Assembly: GCF_001552215.1 (NCBI RefSeq)
Contig: NZ_BCQT01000005.1
Coordinates: forward strand, 1 to 64,000
Direction: 5' to 3'
Length of the DNA stretch: 64,000 nucleotides
Origin: Actinomadura macra NBRC 14102
GTDB lineage: Bacteria > Actinomycetota > Actinomycetes > Streptosporangiales > Streptosporangiaceae
Under the pieces are notes generated by a model that was given only the letters and a program-made list of their open reading frames with translations, was not told the origin of the DNA and made no database searches. How positions within the stretch are numbered: position 1 is the first letter of the stretch; every line of letters starts with the position of its first letter. A program made the position numbers and the translations under genes. Shown here in pieces: positions 1 to 8,009 of this stretch.

Positions 1-1343
1 GTGCCCGCCGCGCCGCCGCGCAGCGCGACCAGCCGCGCCCTGCCCTCGGGGCGCGGCGGGGACTCGGCGTAGGCCACATAGAGCAGCCCGCCCGCCGCGG
101 CCATCCAGGGCCGGACGCCGGGCAGCTCGGGATCGACCGCGAACGGCGCGGGCGCCGTCGTCGTGGCACCGCTCGCGGGATCGATGATGTCGACGCCGGC
201 GGGCAGCAACGCCTCCGACAGCCGCGGCCGCAGCGCGTAGATCCGGTCTCCGGCTCGGGCAAGGGCCGCGTAGGCGGGGACGTCGCGCCCCCACTCGACG
301 CGGCCCGACGCCACGTTCACCGCCTCCATCCGGGTGGCGCCGTCGCGCTCCCTCTCCGGATGGAACACCACGACCAGCCGCCCCCCGACGAGGACCCCCG
401 GGCAGGTCTCGTCGCCGCACACCGTGTCGCCCTCCCAGGCGCCGAGCTGGGCGCCGTCCGGGCCGAACGCGCGGAGCGCCGTCCCGTCCGAGACCAGGGC
501 CACCCCGTCCAGCATCGACACCTCGGGCGACTCCGCGGAGCCGAGCACGCGGTTCCAGCGGTTCCGGCCCGTCGCCGGGTCGACCGCCAGCAACCGGCTG
601 CGACCAGGGCAGTCCAGGGCGAGCGCGGCGAGCGTCTCCCGCGCGTCGGACGGGTGCGCGGCGCCCTCGAACAGCCGGCAGCCGCCCGGCAGCCGCCGCT
701 CCCACAGCCGCGCACCGGTCGCCGCGGACCTCCCGGACAGGGTCCGGCGCTCCTCATCGGTCGCGAGCACCACCCCGGCACCGGCGGGGAAGCGCAGCGT
801 CGTCCTGGACGCCGCCGCCGGCCGATCGCCGTCGCGCCGCCACAGCAGCCCGCCCGACAGCGCGTCGAAACCGGCGAGCATCCGCTCGCCGCGATGCCCG
901 TCCCGCTCGAAGTAGGCGATCAGCCGGGACCGGGTGGACGCCCAGCCGAGCAATGTCCAGCCGGAACGGCGGTAGCTCCAGCGGCCCGCGCCGGTCCGCG
1001 CGTCCCGCACCTCAAGGCCGCGCCCGGAGGCGACCACGACCTGTCCCTGCGCCACGTCGTAGGCGATGCTGTCGTACCCGGCGACCGGCCCGTGGTGCAT
1101 CGCGGTGGTGCGTTCCCAGCTCGCCGTGAGCGGACCCGGCGGCGGGCCGATCTCGCTCTGCGGTGCGACCGGGTCGGCGGTGACGGTGTGCCGCACCTGC
1201 CACCACTCGGCGTGCAGGACGAACCGGTCGGTCAGCACGGTGCACAGCGCGACCGCCACCGCGCCCGAGACGAGGCCGAGCGCGACGCGGATCTTGCCCG
1301 CGGGCCCGGACCGGCCTTCGGGCCGCTGCCGGCTCCCGACCAC
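1..1343 (-). CDS. membrane-anchored PQQ-like beta-propeller protein (3' end beyond window)
   Basis: The minus strand is open from a GTG at 1343 to the window edge, giving 447 codons without a stop. The start is set by an AGGAGG at 1354-1359, ten bases upstream. A hydrophobic helix (about residues 18-38) follows a short basic N-terminus, so the protein is probably anchored with its bulk outside. The rest shows blade-like repeats such as DARTGAGRWSYRR, DALSGGLLWRR, SAATGARLWERR and DPATGRNRWNR, typical of PQQ/BamB-type propellers. A CxxxxC pair lies near the middle (GDTVCGDETCPG). Such actinobacterial proteins are usually of unknown function. It is transcribed away from the HD-domain gene. The carboxyl end is not visible. 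Confidence 0.75.
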   Translation of the reverse strand, partial: MVGSRQRPEGRSGPAGKIRVALGLVSGAVAVALCTVLTDRFVLHAEWWQVRHTVTADPVAPQSEIGPPPGPLTASWERTTAMHHGPVAGYDSIAYDVAQGQVVVASGRGLEVRDARTGAGRWSYRRSGWTLLGWASTRSRLIAYFERDGHRGERMLAGFDALSGGLLWRRDGDRPAAASRTTLRFPAGAGVVLATDEERRTLSGRSAATGARLWERRLPGGCRLFEGAAHPSDARETLAALALDCPGRSRLLAVDPATGRNRWNRVLGSAESPEVSMLDGVALVSDGTALRAFGPDGAQLGAWEGDTVCGDETCPGVLVGGRLVVVFHPERERDGATRMEAVNVASGRVEWGRDVPAYAALARAGDRIYALRPRLSEALLPAGVDIIDPASGATTTAPAPFAVDPELPGVRPWMAAAGGLLYVAYAESPPRPEGRARLVALRGGAAG

Positions 1344-1462
1344 GACCGCGCCGCCTCCTCTTCTGTACCGTGCTTGCCCGTACTGTGCATCTGGACGACT
1401 CCAACCATGCCGTGTGACGAGCGCCCGCGCGACACGGCCGGTGCAGATTGGGGCGCGGAACA

Positions 1463-2053
1463 GTGGAGCTCTACACCCATTGGCCGACGTGGGAGGCGGC
1501 CCGTGCCGGCCTCACGGCGTCCGGGATCGACCGTGACCGGCTCGAACGCGCGGCCGTGGCGGCGCGGCGATGGCACGGCGACCAGCGGCGCCCGACCGGC
1601 GCCCCCTACGTCGAGCATCTGCTGGAGGCACTGGAGGTGCTGGTCCGCGGCGCGGGCGTGACCGACCCCGCGATCCTGGACGCGGCGCTGCTGCACGACG
1701 TCGTGGAGGACACCCCCGCCACCGTCGCCGACGTCGAGGCGGAGTTCGGGGACGAGGTGGCAGAGCTGGTGGACTGGGTCACCGAGCCGCCCGCCGGGGG
1801 CCCGGGACGGCAGGCCAGACGCGCCGCCAGGGCCGCCTACCTGCGGCGCCTGCGTGACGCGCCACGCGAGGCGATCGTGGTGAAGCTGGCCGACCGGGTC
1901 AGCAACGTCCAGCGCCTGGACCAGATGGCACCCGACTTCCAGCGCCGCTACTACGCCGAGACGGTGACCTACATCCTGCCGTTCGCCCAGGCGGAGCCGT
2001 GGTTCGCGGGATGGTTCGCCTCCTGGCGGGAACGGTTCTCCCACCTGAGATGA
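1463..2053 (+). CDS. HD-domain protein, candidate small alarmone (ppGpp) hydrolase
   Basis: A 196-residue protein made almost entirely of one HD domain of the RelA/SpoT/MESH1 type. Counting from the GTG at 1463, the visible metal and substrate positions are H38 (WHGDQRR), H52, the H78-D79 pair followed by E82-D83 (LLHDVVEDT), and D144 with N148 (KLADRVSNV). This is the set used by (p)ppGpp hydrolases. FGDEVAELVDWVTEPP also matches the family. No synthetase, TGS or ACT domain is present, so it would be hydrolase-only. A TTG at 1448 would add five residues; I prefer the GTG. Expected location is the cytoplasm. The substrate is inferred from motifs only; another nucleotide is possible. Confidence 0.75.
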   Translation: MELYTHWPTWEAARAGLTASGIDRDRLERAAVAARRWHGDQRRPTGAPYVEHLLEALEVLVRGAGVTDPAILDAALLHDVVEDTPATVADVEAEFGDEVAELVDWVTEPPAGGPGRQARRAARAAYLRRLRDAPREAIVVKLADRVSNVQRLDQMAPDFQRRYYAETVTYILPFAQAEPWFAGWFASWRERFSHLR

Positions 2054-2085
2054 CCGGGCGGTCGCCTATGCGGGATGATGCGGCC

Positions 2086-2562
2086 ATGGAACGCGAATGG
2101 GTGGTCGAGGAGAGCATCGCGATCGAGGCCGCCCCCAGGGCGGTGTACGCGGCGATCGCCGACGTCCGGCGGATGCGCGACTGGAGCCCGGAGGTCTTCG
2201 CGACCTGGGTCCGCGGCCGCAAGATCGTCCCGGGAGTGAAGTTCGTCGGGTTCAACCGGATCGGCTGGCGCCTCTGGTTCACCACCTGCCAGGTGACGTC
2301 CGCCGTGCCAGGGCAGGCGTTCGCGTTCCGGGTGTCGACCTTCGGCATGCCCGTCGCCCTGTGGGGCTACCGCGTCGAGGACATCGGCGGCGGCTCCACC
2401 CGGCTCACCGAGTACTGGGAGGACCTCCGCCGGGACGGGCGCAGCGCGGTGCTCGTGTCGCTGATCGGCAAGATCTTCACCGGCGTCCCGGCGGAGCAGC
2501 GCGCCGCCGTCAACCGCACGGGCATGCGCGCCACCCTCGACCGCATCAAAGCGGCTGTGTAA
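2086..2562 (+). CDS. SRPBCC-family (START-like) protein
   Basis: The 158-residue product shows the START/polyketide-cyclase fold signature: a first strand (VVEESIAIEAAPRAVYAAIADV), then RMRDWSPEV, a run of beta strands and a long C-terminal helix (QRAAVNRTGMRATLDRIKAA). Such proteins bind hydrophobic ligands in a helix-grip cavity; the ligand here is unknown. The reading frame is open upstream to 1999, inside the preceding gene, but the ATG at 2086 (or the ATG at 2068) begins the domain properly. It follows the HD-domain gene closely and may share its transcript. A repeat-family element begins immediately after its stop codon. Confidence 0.75.
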   Translation: MEREWVVEESIAIEAAPRAVYAAIADVRRMRDWSPEVFATWVRGRKIVPGVKFVGFNRIGWRLWFTTCQVTSAVPGQAFAFRVSTFGMPVALWGYRVEDIGGGSTRLTEYWEDLRRDGRSAVLVSLIGKIFTGVPAEQRAAVNRTGMRATLDRIKAAV

Positions 2563-2947
2563 ATGCAATCTCGGCCCGAGGAACTCGCCTGGCGGCTCGT
2601 CCCTCGACCGCGCTTGGGCGAGTGCGACATCGCTTCGCGATCTTCCCGGCGGGGGCTCGCCTTCGGCTTTGCCCCCGCCGGTCAGGTAGCGCGCTCGCGT
2701 GACGGCTGAGGTCGTTGTGTTTCTTGCGATCCCGGCCCAAGGGGTCGCCTCCGGCTTCGCCCCGCCAGGCAGGTCGCGCGCTCGTGTGACGGTCGAGGTC
2801 GCTTGTCGGGTCGTTCCGGCCCGTCGTTTGCGGGGCGTTGGTTCCGGTCCGCGCTGAAGGTCGGGGGGAGCGAATAAGCTGTCCCTTTCGCCCCTGCGGG
2901 GGCGCCGGGGGAGGTCTCCGGCAGCGAAGTCGCGAGGAGCAGCCTGC
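2563..2947 (+). repeat. gene-free gap with two tandem members of a dispersed stem-loop repeat (family A)
   Basis: No credible gene is seen in these 385 bases. The sequence starts directly after a stop codon with TGCAATCTCGGCCCGAGG. It contains a strong hairpin at 2646-2681: 11 paired bases (CCGGCGGGGGC / GCCCCCGCCGG) around the loop TCGCCTTCGGCTTT. A second, weaker unit follows (about 2725-2800, GATCCCGGCCCAAGGGGTCG, then CGCCTCCGGCTTCGCC). Related sequence occurs at 32527-32720 and 42971-42995, each time just after a stop codon. The last 100 bases carry the leader of the helicase gene, including the ribosome site GAGGAG. Confidence 0.7.
2646..2681 (+). terminator. strong GC hairpin after the SRPBCC gene
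   Basis: Eleven perfectly paired bases close a 14-base loop; the arms are 2646-2656 and 2671-2681. No T-tract follows, so it may act as a factor-assisted terminator or a 3'-end stabiliser. The same loop sequence recurs in the other family A repeats. Confidence 0.5.
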
Positions 2948-5401
2948 ATGTCGTCCCAGGTCACCGGACGTCCGTCCAGTACCGGCGGCACGGTCAAGGA
3001 CCAAGAGATCGCCGCCGAGCAGCGCTACGTCGACGTCGCGTACGTGCGGCTGGAGGAGATGCGGGCGGACGCGCAGGCCATGATCCGCGAGGGGTACCGG
3101 CAGTCGCTCGCCGGCACCAAGGGCTCGCTGGTCGACCGGGACGCGATGGTGCATCAGGCGGCGCTGCGCGCGCAGGCGCTCGACGTCGCCGATGACGGCC
3201 TGGTGTTCGGCCGGCTCGACCTCGCGTCCCGCGAGATCCGCTATGTCGGCCGCGTCGGCGTGCGCACCCGCGACCACGACTCCCTCGTCATCGACTGGCG
3301 CGCCCCCGCCGCCGAGGACTTCTACCGCGCCACCCCCGAGGACCCGCGGGGCGTGGTCCGGCGCCGCGTCCTGCACTCGCGCGGGCACACCGTCATCGAC
3401 CTGGAGGACGACCTGCTCGACCCCGGTGCCGCCGACGGGATGACGGTCGTCGGCGACGGCGCGTTCCTGGCGTCGCTGGCGCGCACCCGCGAGGGCGCGA
3501 TGCGCGACATCGTCGCGACGATCCAGCGGGAGCAGGACGAGGTGATCCGCGCGCCCGCCGAGGGCACGGTCCTGGTACGCGGCGCCCCCGGCACCGGTAA
3601 GACCGCCGTCGCCCTGCACCGGGTCGCCTACCTGCTGTTCCGGCACCGCCGCCGGTTCGGCTCGCGCGGCGTCCTGGTGATCGGCCCGAACCGCAGGTTC
3701 ACCGCCTACATCGAGCGGGTGCTGCCGTCCCTCGGCGAGGGCTCGGCGACGCTGCGCTCCCTCGGCGACCTGGTGGACGGCGCGACCGCCACCGTCCACG
3801 ACAGGCCTCGCCTCGCGCGGCTCAAGGGATCGGACGCGATGGCGGGCGTGCTGCGCCGCGCCATCGCCGACCAGGCGCCCGGCGCCCCCGACACGCTGCG
3901 GGTGGTGTTCAAGGGCGTCGTGGTGACGCTGGAGCGGGCACGGCTCGACCGGATCCGGGGCGACCTCCACCGCCGCAGCCGGGGCGCCGTGAACGCCGCC
4001 CGCGGGCGCGCCGCCGAGGCGCTACTGGACGCCCTCTGGGAGCGGTTCAACGATCTCGGGGGCCCGGAGGCGGCCGAGGCGGCCGAGGGCGCCGAGGCGG
4101 GTCTGTGGAACGCGATCCTCGCCGCGGACGGGCTGGCCTCGCTCGACGACGAGCCCGAGCGCGGCTCCCGGGGCAACGGCGACCCGAAGCGCGCCCAGTT
4201 CGACGCGAAGGTCCGCGAGCAGTCCGCCTTCGCCGGCTTCCTCGTCGCCTGGTGGCCGCTCCGCCGCCCGCTGGAGGTGCTGCGCTCCCTCGGCGACCCC
4301 GACCGGCTCCTGCGGGCGGCCGGACGCGACCTCGAACGCCCCGACATCACGCCCCTCGCCGCGTCCTGGGCCGGGGACGGTGCCCCGCTCAGCTATCAGG
4401 ACGTCGCGCTGCTCGACGAGATCGACGCGCTGCTCGGTCCACCTCCCCGCCCGTCCCGCCGTGGCGCGCCCGCCGAAGGCGACCCCTTCGTGGTGGACGG
4501 CGTCAACATCCTGACCGGGGAGGAGGTGGCCGACGAGACGTGGGAACCGGAGATGCAGGAGCTTTCCACGTCCATCGAACGGCTGGAGCGGTCGCGGCGC
4601 GTCGACGACGGCGTGGTCGAGGAGCGCCCGGAGTACGCGCACATCGTCGTGGACGAGGCGCAGGACCTGTCCCCCATGCAGTGGCGGATGCTCGGCCGCC
4701 GGGGCCGCCAGGCGAGCTGGACGATCGTGGAGGATCCCGCGCAGAGCGCATGGGAGGACCTCGACGCCGCCCGGCGGGCGATGGAGTCCGCGCTCGGCGG
4801 GGAGCAGCCGTCCGCCCGCGGCCGGTCGCGGCGGAATCGCAAGCCCGCGCCGCGCCGCGTCCGGCACGAGTACGAGCTCACCACCAACTACCGCAACTCC
4901 ACCGAGATCGCCGCGGTGTCCGCCCGGGTGCTGGCGGTGGCGCTGCCCGATGCGCGCCCGGCCCGCGCCGTCCGCACGTCCGGCATCGACCCGATCGTGC
5001 GCGTCGTCCCGGAGGCGGACCTCGCCGGCACGGCGCGGAAGGCCGCCGAGGAGTTGCTCGGCCAGGTCGAGGGCACGATCGGGCTGATCGTCCCGCTGGC
5101 GCTGGAGGAGGAGACCGGCGGGCAGCTCTCCCTGGACGCCGTCGAGCCCCCCTCCGCCGCCGTCTGGGACGCCGCCGCCCGCGACCGGCTCGGCGCGGGG
5201 CTGCCCGAGCGCGTGCAGGTGCTGGACGTCCTGGAGGCCAAGGGCCTGGAGTTCGACGCCGCCGTGATCGTGGCGCCCGAGACCGTCGCCGCCCAGTCGC
5301 CGCGCGGCCTGCGGGTGCTGTACGTCGCGGTGTCCCGCGCCACCCAGCGACTGACCGTCCTCACCGCCGACCCGGACTGGGAGCACACCCTGACGGGCTG
5401 A
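2948..5401 (+). CDS. helD: HelD-like superfamily 1 helicase/ATPase acting on RNA polymerase
   Basis: An 817-residue UvrD/Rep-type ATPase with the HelD layout: an N-terminal coiled region (about 15-60, QRYVDVAYVRLEEMRADA), a family block FGRLDLASREIRYVGRVGV...LVIDWRAPAAEDFYRA, Walker A GAPGTGKT at 212-219, Walker B DEAQD at 569-573, a TTNYRNSTEI motif near 645, and LEAKGLEFDAAVIVAPE plus LYVAVSRATQRL near the end. HelD proteins bind RNA polymerase and use ATP to release stalled complexes; some actinobacterial relatives (HelR) protect against rifampicin. GAGGAG precedes the ATG. The central 330-560 region is variable and carries the family-specific insertion. Assignment to HelD is firm; which subtype is not. 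Confidence 0.85.
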   Translation: MSSQVTGRPSSTGGTVKDQEIAAEQRYVDVAYVRLEEMRADAQAMIREGYRQSLAGTKGSLVDRDAMVHQAALRAQALDVADDGLVFGRLDLASREIRYVGRVGVRTRDHDSLVIDWRAPAAEDFYRATPEDPRGVVRRRVLHSRGHTVIDLEDDLLDPGAADGMTVVGDGAFLASLARTREGAMRDIVATIQREQDEVIRAPAEGTVLVRGAPGTGKTAVALHRVAYLLFRHRRRFGSRGVLVIGPNRRFTAYIERVLPSLGEGSATLRSLGDLVDGATATVHDRPRLARLKGSDAMAGVLRRAIADQAPGAPDTLRVVFKGVVVTLERARLDRIRGDLHRRSRGAVNAARGRAAEALLDALWERFNDLGGPEAAEAAEGAEAGLWNAILAADGLASLDDEPERGSRGNGDPKRAQFDAKVREQSAFAGFLVAWWPLRRPLEVLRSLGDPDRLLRAAGRDLERPDITPLAASWAGDGAPLSYQDVALLDEIDALLGPPPRPSRRGAPAEGDPFVVDGVNILTGEEVADETWEPEMQELSTSIERLERSRRVDDGVVEERPEYAHIVVDEAQDLSPMQWRMLGRRGRQASWTIVEDPAQSAWEDLDAARRAMESALGGEQPSARGRSRRNRKPAPRRVRHEYELTTNYRNSTEIAAVSARVLAVALPDARPARAVRTSGIDPIVRVVPEADLAGTARKAAEELLGQVEGTIGLIVPLALEEETGGQLSLDAVEPPSAAVWDAAARDRLGAGLPERVQVLDVLEAKGLEFDAAVIVAPETVAAQSPRGLRVLYVAVSRATQRLTVLTADPDWEHTLTG

Positions 5402-5403
5402 AA

Positions 5404-5446
5404 GGGGACGCTCCGCCAAGCTGACCCTGACGACTCCAGCGTCCCC
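5404..5446 (+). terminator. hairpin after helD
   Basis: GGGGACGCT (5404-5412) pairs with AGCGTCCCC (5438-5446) across 25 bases, starting two bases after the helicase stop. No clear T-run follows. Confidence 0.45.
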
Positions 5447-5608
5447 GGTTCGGCGCCCCGCACCGCCGAGGCCTTCCGGCAGGTCGGCCGCTCGACGTCG
5501 CGGTGAACGAGGCGCGCGCGCCCGTCTTCACAGCCCTCGCGGACAGGCGCCGGACGGGCTCCGCGGGGTTAGGCTGGCGCGAGCCCCCCGCTACGTGGAC
5601 GGAGACCG

Positions 5609-6259
5609 ATGAGCGGCCGAAACCCCGCCCCCCGGCGAAGTTACGGTGGCCGCTCCGCCGAGGAGCGCCGCGCCGAGCGACGGGCACGGCTGCTGGCCGC
5701 CGGGCTGGAGATGTTCGGGACGCGCGGCTACGCGGCGACGTCCATCGAACGGTTGTGCGCGACGGCGAGCGTGTCCACCCGCAACTTCTACGAGGAGTTC
5801 TCCGGCCGGGAGGAACTCCTCACCGCGTTGCACCGCGACATCAACGAGCGCGCCCGCGAAGCCCTCGCCGAGGCGTTCGAGGGCGCCGGGGACGTCGACC
5901 TCGCGGCCCTGGTCGAACGCGCCGTCCGCGCCTTCGTCACCGTCACCGCAAGCGACCCCCGCTGGGCCCGCATCGCGTTCGTCGAGGTCATCGGCGTCAG
6001 CACCGACCTGGAGCGGCTCCGTCTCGGCTGGCGCTCCCAGTGGGCCGAGACCCTCCTCGGCATCACGCGCGAGGCGGTCGCCCGCGGCGAGGCCGCCGAC
6101 CGCGACTACCAGCTCACGGTGATCGCGATCATCGGCGCCGTGAACAACCTCGTCCACCACTGGTCGGCCCGCGGCCAGGACATTCCCCTGGACGACATCA
6201 CCGCCGAACTGACACACCTGATCCTCGCCGCCATCACCACCGCACCCCGGCAGGATTGA
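5609..6259 (+). CDS. TetR/AcrR-family transcriptional regulator
   Basis: A 216-residue regulator. The N-terminal helix-turn-helix domain lies at about residues 22-70 (RRARLLAAGLEMFGTRGYAA, then TSIERLCATASVSTRNFYEEF with the usual recognition helix). The C-terminal two thirds is a helical ligand and dimer domain. The first 20 residues are a basic, proline-containing tail. The ATG has GGAG eight bases upstream. It does not sit in an operon: the helicase lies upstream beyond a hairpin, and the next gene runs convergently from the other strand, ending 14 bases away. Ligand and targets cannot be read from the sequence. Confidence 0.85.
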   Translation: MSGRNPAPRRSYGGRSAEERRAERRARLLAAGLEMFGTRGYAATSIERLCATASVSTRNFYEEFSGREELLTALHRDINERAREALAEAFEGAGDVDLAALVERAVRAFVTVTASDPRWARIAFVEVIGVSTDLERLRLGWRSQWAETLLGITREAVARGEAADRDYQLTVIAIIGAVNNLVHHWSARGQDIPLDDITAELTHLILAAITTAPRQD

Positions 6260-6273
6260 ACCTCAGCCGGCGG

Positions 6274-7155
6274 TCAGATGACTGGTGGTCTTCCGGTTCT
6301 GGTCATGCGCCAGGCGGTGCGCCAGGAGATGGGGCGGCGGGGGCCTGCGGGTTTGCGCCAGCCTTCGGCGAAACCCTTGAACCAGGGTTTGAGGGCGCTG
6401 GGCTTGCGTTCGCGCAGGATGGTCATGCCTACCCATACGGCGAGGTAGGTCAGGCCCAGCAGCCACGGGAGGTTACGGCGGGCCAGCCAGACGCGATTGC
6501 GGGCGTTGTAGCGGTAGAACATGTCGTGCCGGGTGGGCAGGACGGCCGGGTGGAACATCACGGCGGAGGCGTCGTAGACGATGCGGTAGCCGGCGTTGAT
6601 GATCTGCCAGGCGAGGTCCGTCTCCTCGTGTGCGTAGAAGAAGTCCTCCGGGAGGCCGCCGCCGGCGTCGAACGCGGTGCGGCGGATCGCGCAGGCGCCC
6701 CCGAGGAAGGTGGTGACCGGGGACGAGCGCTCGGGGTCGCCGGCGCGCAGGCGGGGGACGTGGCGGCGCTCGCCGCGGCCGCCCTCCGGGTCGCGGACGC
6801 GGAACGACACGACGCCGAGGTCGGGTTCGGCGGAGAAGCGGTCGCGCAGGTGGGTGCCGAGGCGGGACGAGCGGTACCAGCCGTCGTCGTCCAGGAACAG
6901 GACGACGTCGCCGCAGGACGCCTCCACGCCCCGGTTGCGGCCGCCGGGGATGCCGAGGTTCTTCGGGAGGGTGAGGGGCTTGACGCGCTCGTCGTCGAAC
7001 GGGGCGGTACCCGCGCGGTCGCCCACCGGGTCCACGCCGTTGCCGACGAGGACGACCTCCACGTCCACGTGCTCCTGTTCGAGCGCGCTGCGGACGGCGC
7101 GTGCCAGTTCCTCCGGGCGGTTGCCCATGGTGAGGATGACGACGCTCAACTTCAC
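6274..7155 (-). CDS. family 2 glycosyltransferase with C-terminal membrane helix
   Basis: The 293-residue GT-A fold enzyme begins KLSVVILTMGNRPEELARAV. It has an Asp-rich donor and metal site (FLDDDGWYRS) and an acceptor/base region (GGACAIRRTAF...FFYAHEETDLAWQIINAGY). A hydrophobic helix near residues 233-250 (LLGLTYLAVWVGMTIL) tethers it to the membrane. It starts with a GTG at 7155 whose first bases overlap the preceding stop (GTGA), with GGAGG just upstream, so it is translationally coupled to the CDP-alcohol phosphotransferase. It is the last gene of the minus-strand operon and probably adds sugar to the product made by the upstream enzymes. The sugar donor is unknown. Confidence 0.85.
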   Translation of the reverse strand: MKLSVVILTMGNRPEELARAVRSALEQEHVDVEVVLVGNGVDPVGDRAGTAPFDDERVKPLTLPKNLGIPGGRNRGVEASCGDVVLFLDDDGWYRSSRLGTHLRDRFSAEPDLGVVSFRVRDPEGGRGERRHVPRLRAGDPERSSPVTTFLGGACAIRRTAFDAGGGLPEDFFYAHEETDLAWQIINAGYRIVYDASAVMFHPAVLPTRHDMFYRYNARNRVWLARRNLPWLLGLTYLAVWVGMTILRERKPSALKPWFKGFAEGWRKPAGPRRPISWRTAWRMTRTGRPPVI

Positions 7156-8009
7156 TTCAGCCTCCGGGAGGCCAGGATGCTGACCAGGTGCAGCAGGGTC
7201 TGCAGGACGGCGACGGCGGCGACCGCGACCATGAGGACGCGGGTCGCGGCGGGGGTGTCGGTGCCGAGCACGGCGTCGAGGGCGGCGGCGGCGAGGATCA
7301 GCAGGGACAGCTCGACCGCGCCGATGATCCGGTGGAAGCGGAGCATGGACGCGGCCTGCCGGGCCAGCGCGATGCCGGTGGAGCGGGGGCGCAGCGCGCG
7401 GTCGCCGCCGGTCGGGTCGGCGGGCAGCCCGGACTTGGCGCGGGCGACGACGACGTTGTCCGTCTCGGCCTTGATCAGTGCGGCGCCGAGCGCGGCGACG
7501 AGGCCGAGTTCGGCCCAGCCGCCGTTCCGCCAGCCGCCCTGCGCGGCGAAGCCGAGGCCGATGAGGAGGGAGACCTCCGACAGGTAGTGGCCGATGCGGT
7601 CGAGGAAGACGCCGGCCACGGAGGTCCGCTTCAGGTAGCGGGCGACCTCGCCGTCCACGCAGTCGAGCAGGAGGTAGACCTGGATGAGGACGGCGCCGCC
7701 GAGCGCCGTCCACAGCGCGGCGGTGCCGGACGCGGGCAGCGAGACCACGACGCCGGCGAGGATGCCGCTGAGCATCATCAGGTAGGTGAGCTGGTTGGGG
7801 CTGAACCCGAGGCGCAGGGCGATCCACGCGAAGTACGGGGACAGGTCGCGCATGTAGAGGCGGCCCGCCCAGTGCTCCTCGTTGCGCCGGTCCTTCAGGC
7901 CCGGTGGCTGGCCGTACCGGCGGATGTCGGCGACCGTCGCGCCCTTGCGGTCGGGGCGCTGGTCGTCCGGCGGGACGGGGGCCTGCGGCCCGGGGAGCTC
8001 AGCCTCCAT
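7152..8009 (-). CDS. CDP-alcohol phosphotransferase (membrane), fourth Asp replaced by His
   Basis: A 285-residue integral membrane enzyme with about six hydrophobic helices. The CDP-alcohol motif is at residues 116-141: D116, D119-G120, A123-R124, G133, D137, then H141 where the family normally has its fourth Asp. The family moves a phospho-alcohol from CDP to an acceptor hydroxyl, as in phospholipid head-group or di-inositol-phosphate synthesis. The first 55 residues are soluble and basic. The ATG at 8009 overlaps the upstream dehydrogenase stop by 11 bases, and the stop overlaps the glycosyltransferase start by 4. Substrates are unknown; context suggests a CDP-polyol made by the neighbouring cytidylyltransferase. 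Confidence 0.8.
   Translation of the reverse strand: MEAELPGPQAPVPPDDQRPDRKGATVADIRRYGQPPGLKDRRNEEHWAGRLYMRDLSPYFAWIALRLGFSPNQLTYLMMLSGILAGVVVSLPASGTAALWTALGGAVLIQVYLLLDCVDGEVARYLKRTSVAGVFLDRIGHYLSEVSLLIGLGFAAQGGWRNGGWAELGLVAALGAALIKAETDNVVVARAKSGLPADPTGGDRALRPRSTGIALARQAASMLRFHRIIGAVELSLLILAAAALDAVLGTDTPAATRVLMVAVAAVAVLQTLLHLVSILASRRLK

Noticed and set aside
2948..5401. HelR-type rifampicin-resistance determinant
   Set aside because: The protein clearly belongs to the HelD superfamily, but the HelR subtype and drug protection cannot be decided from the sequence alone.
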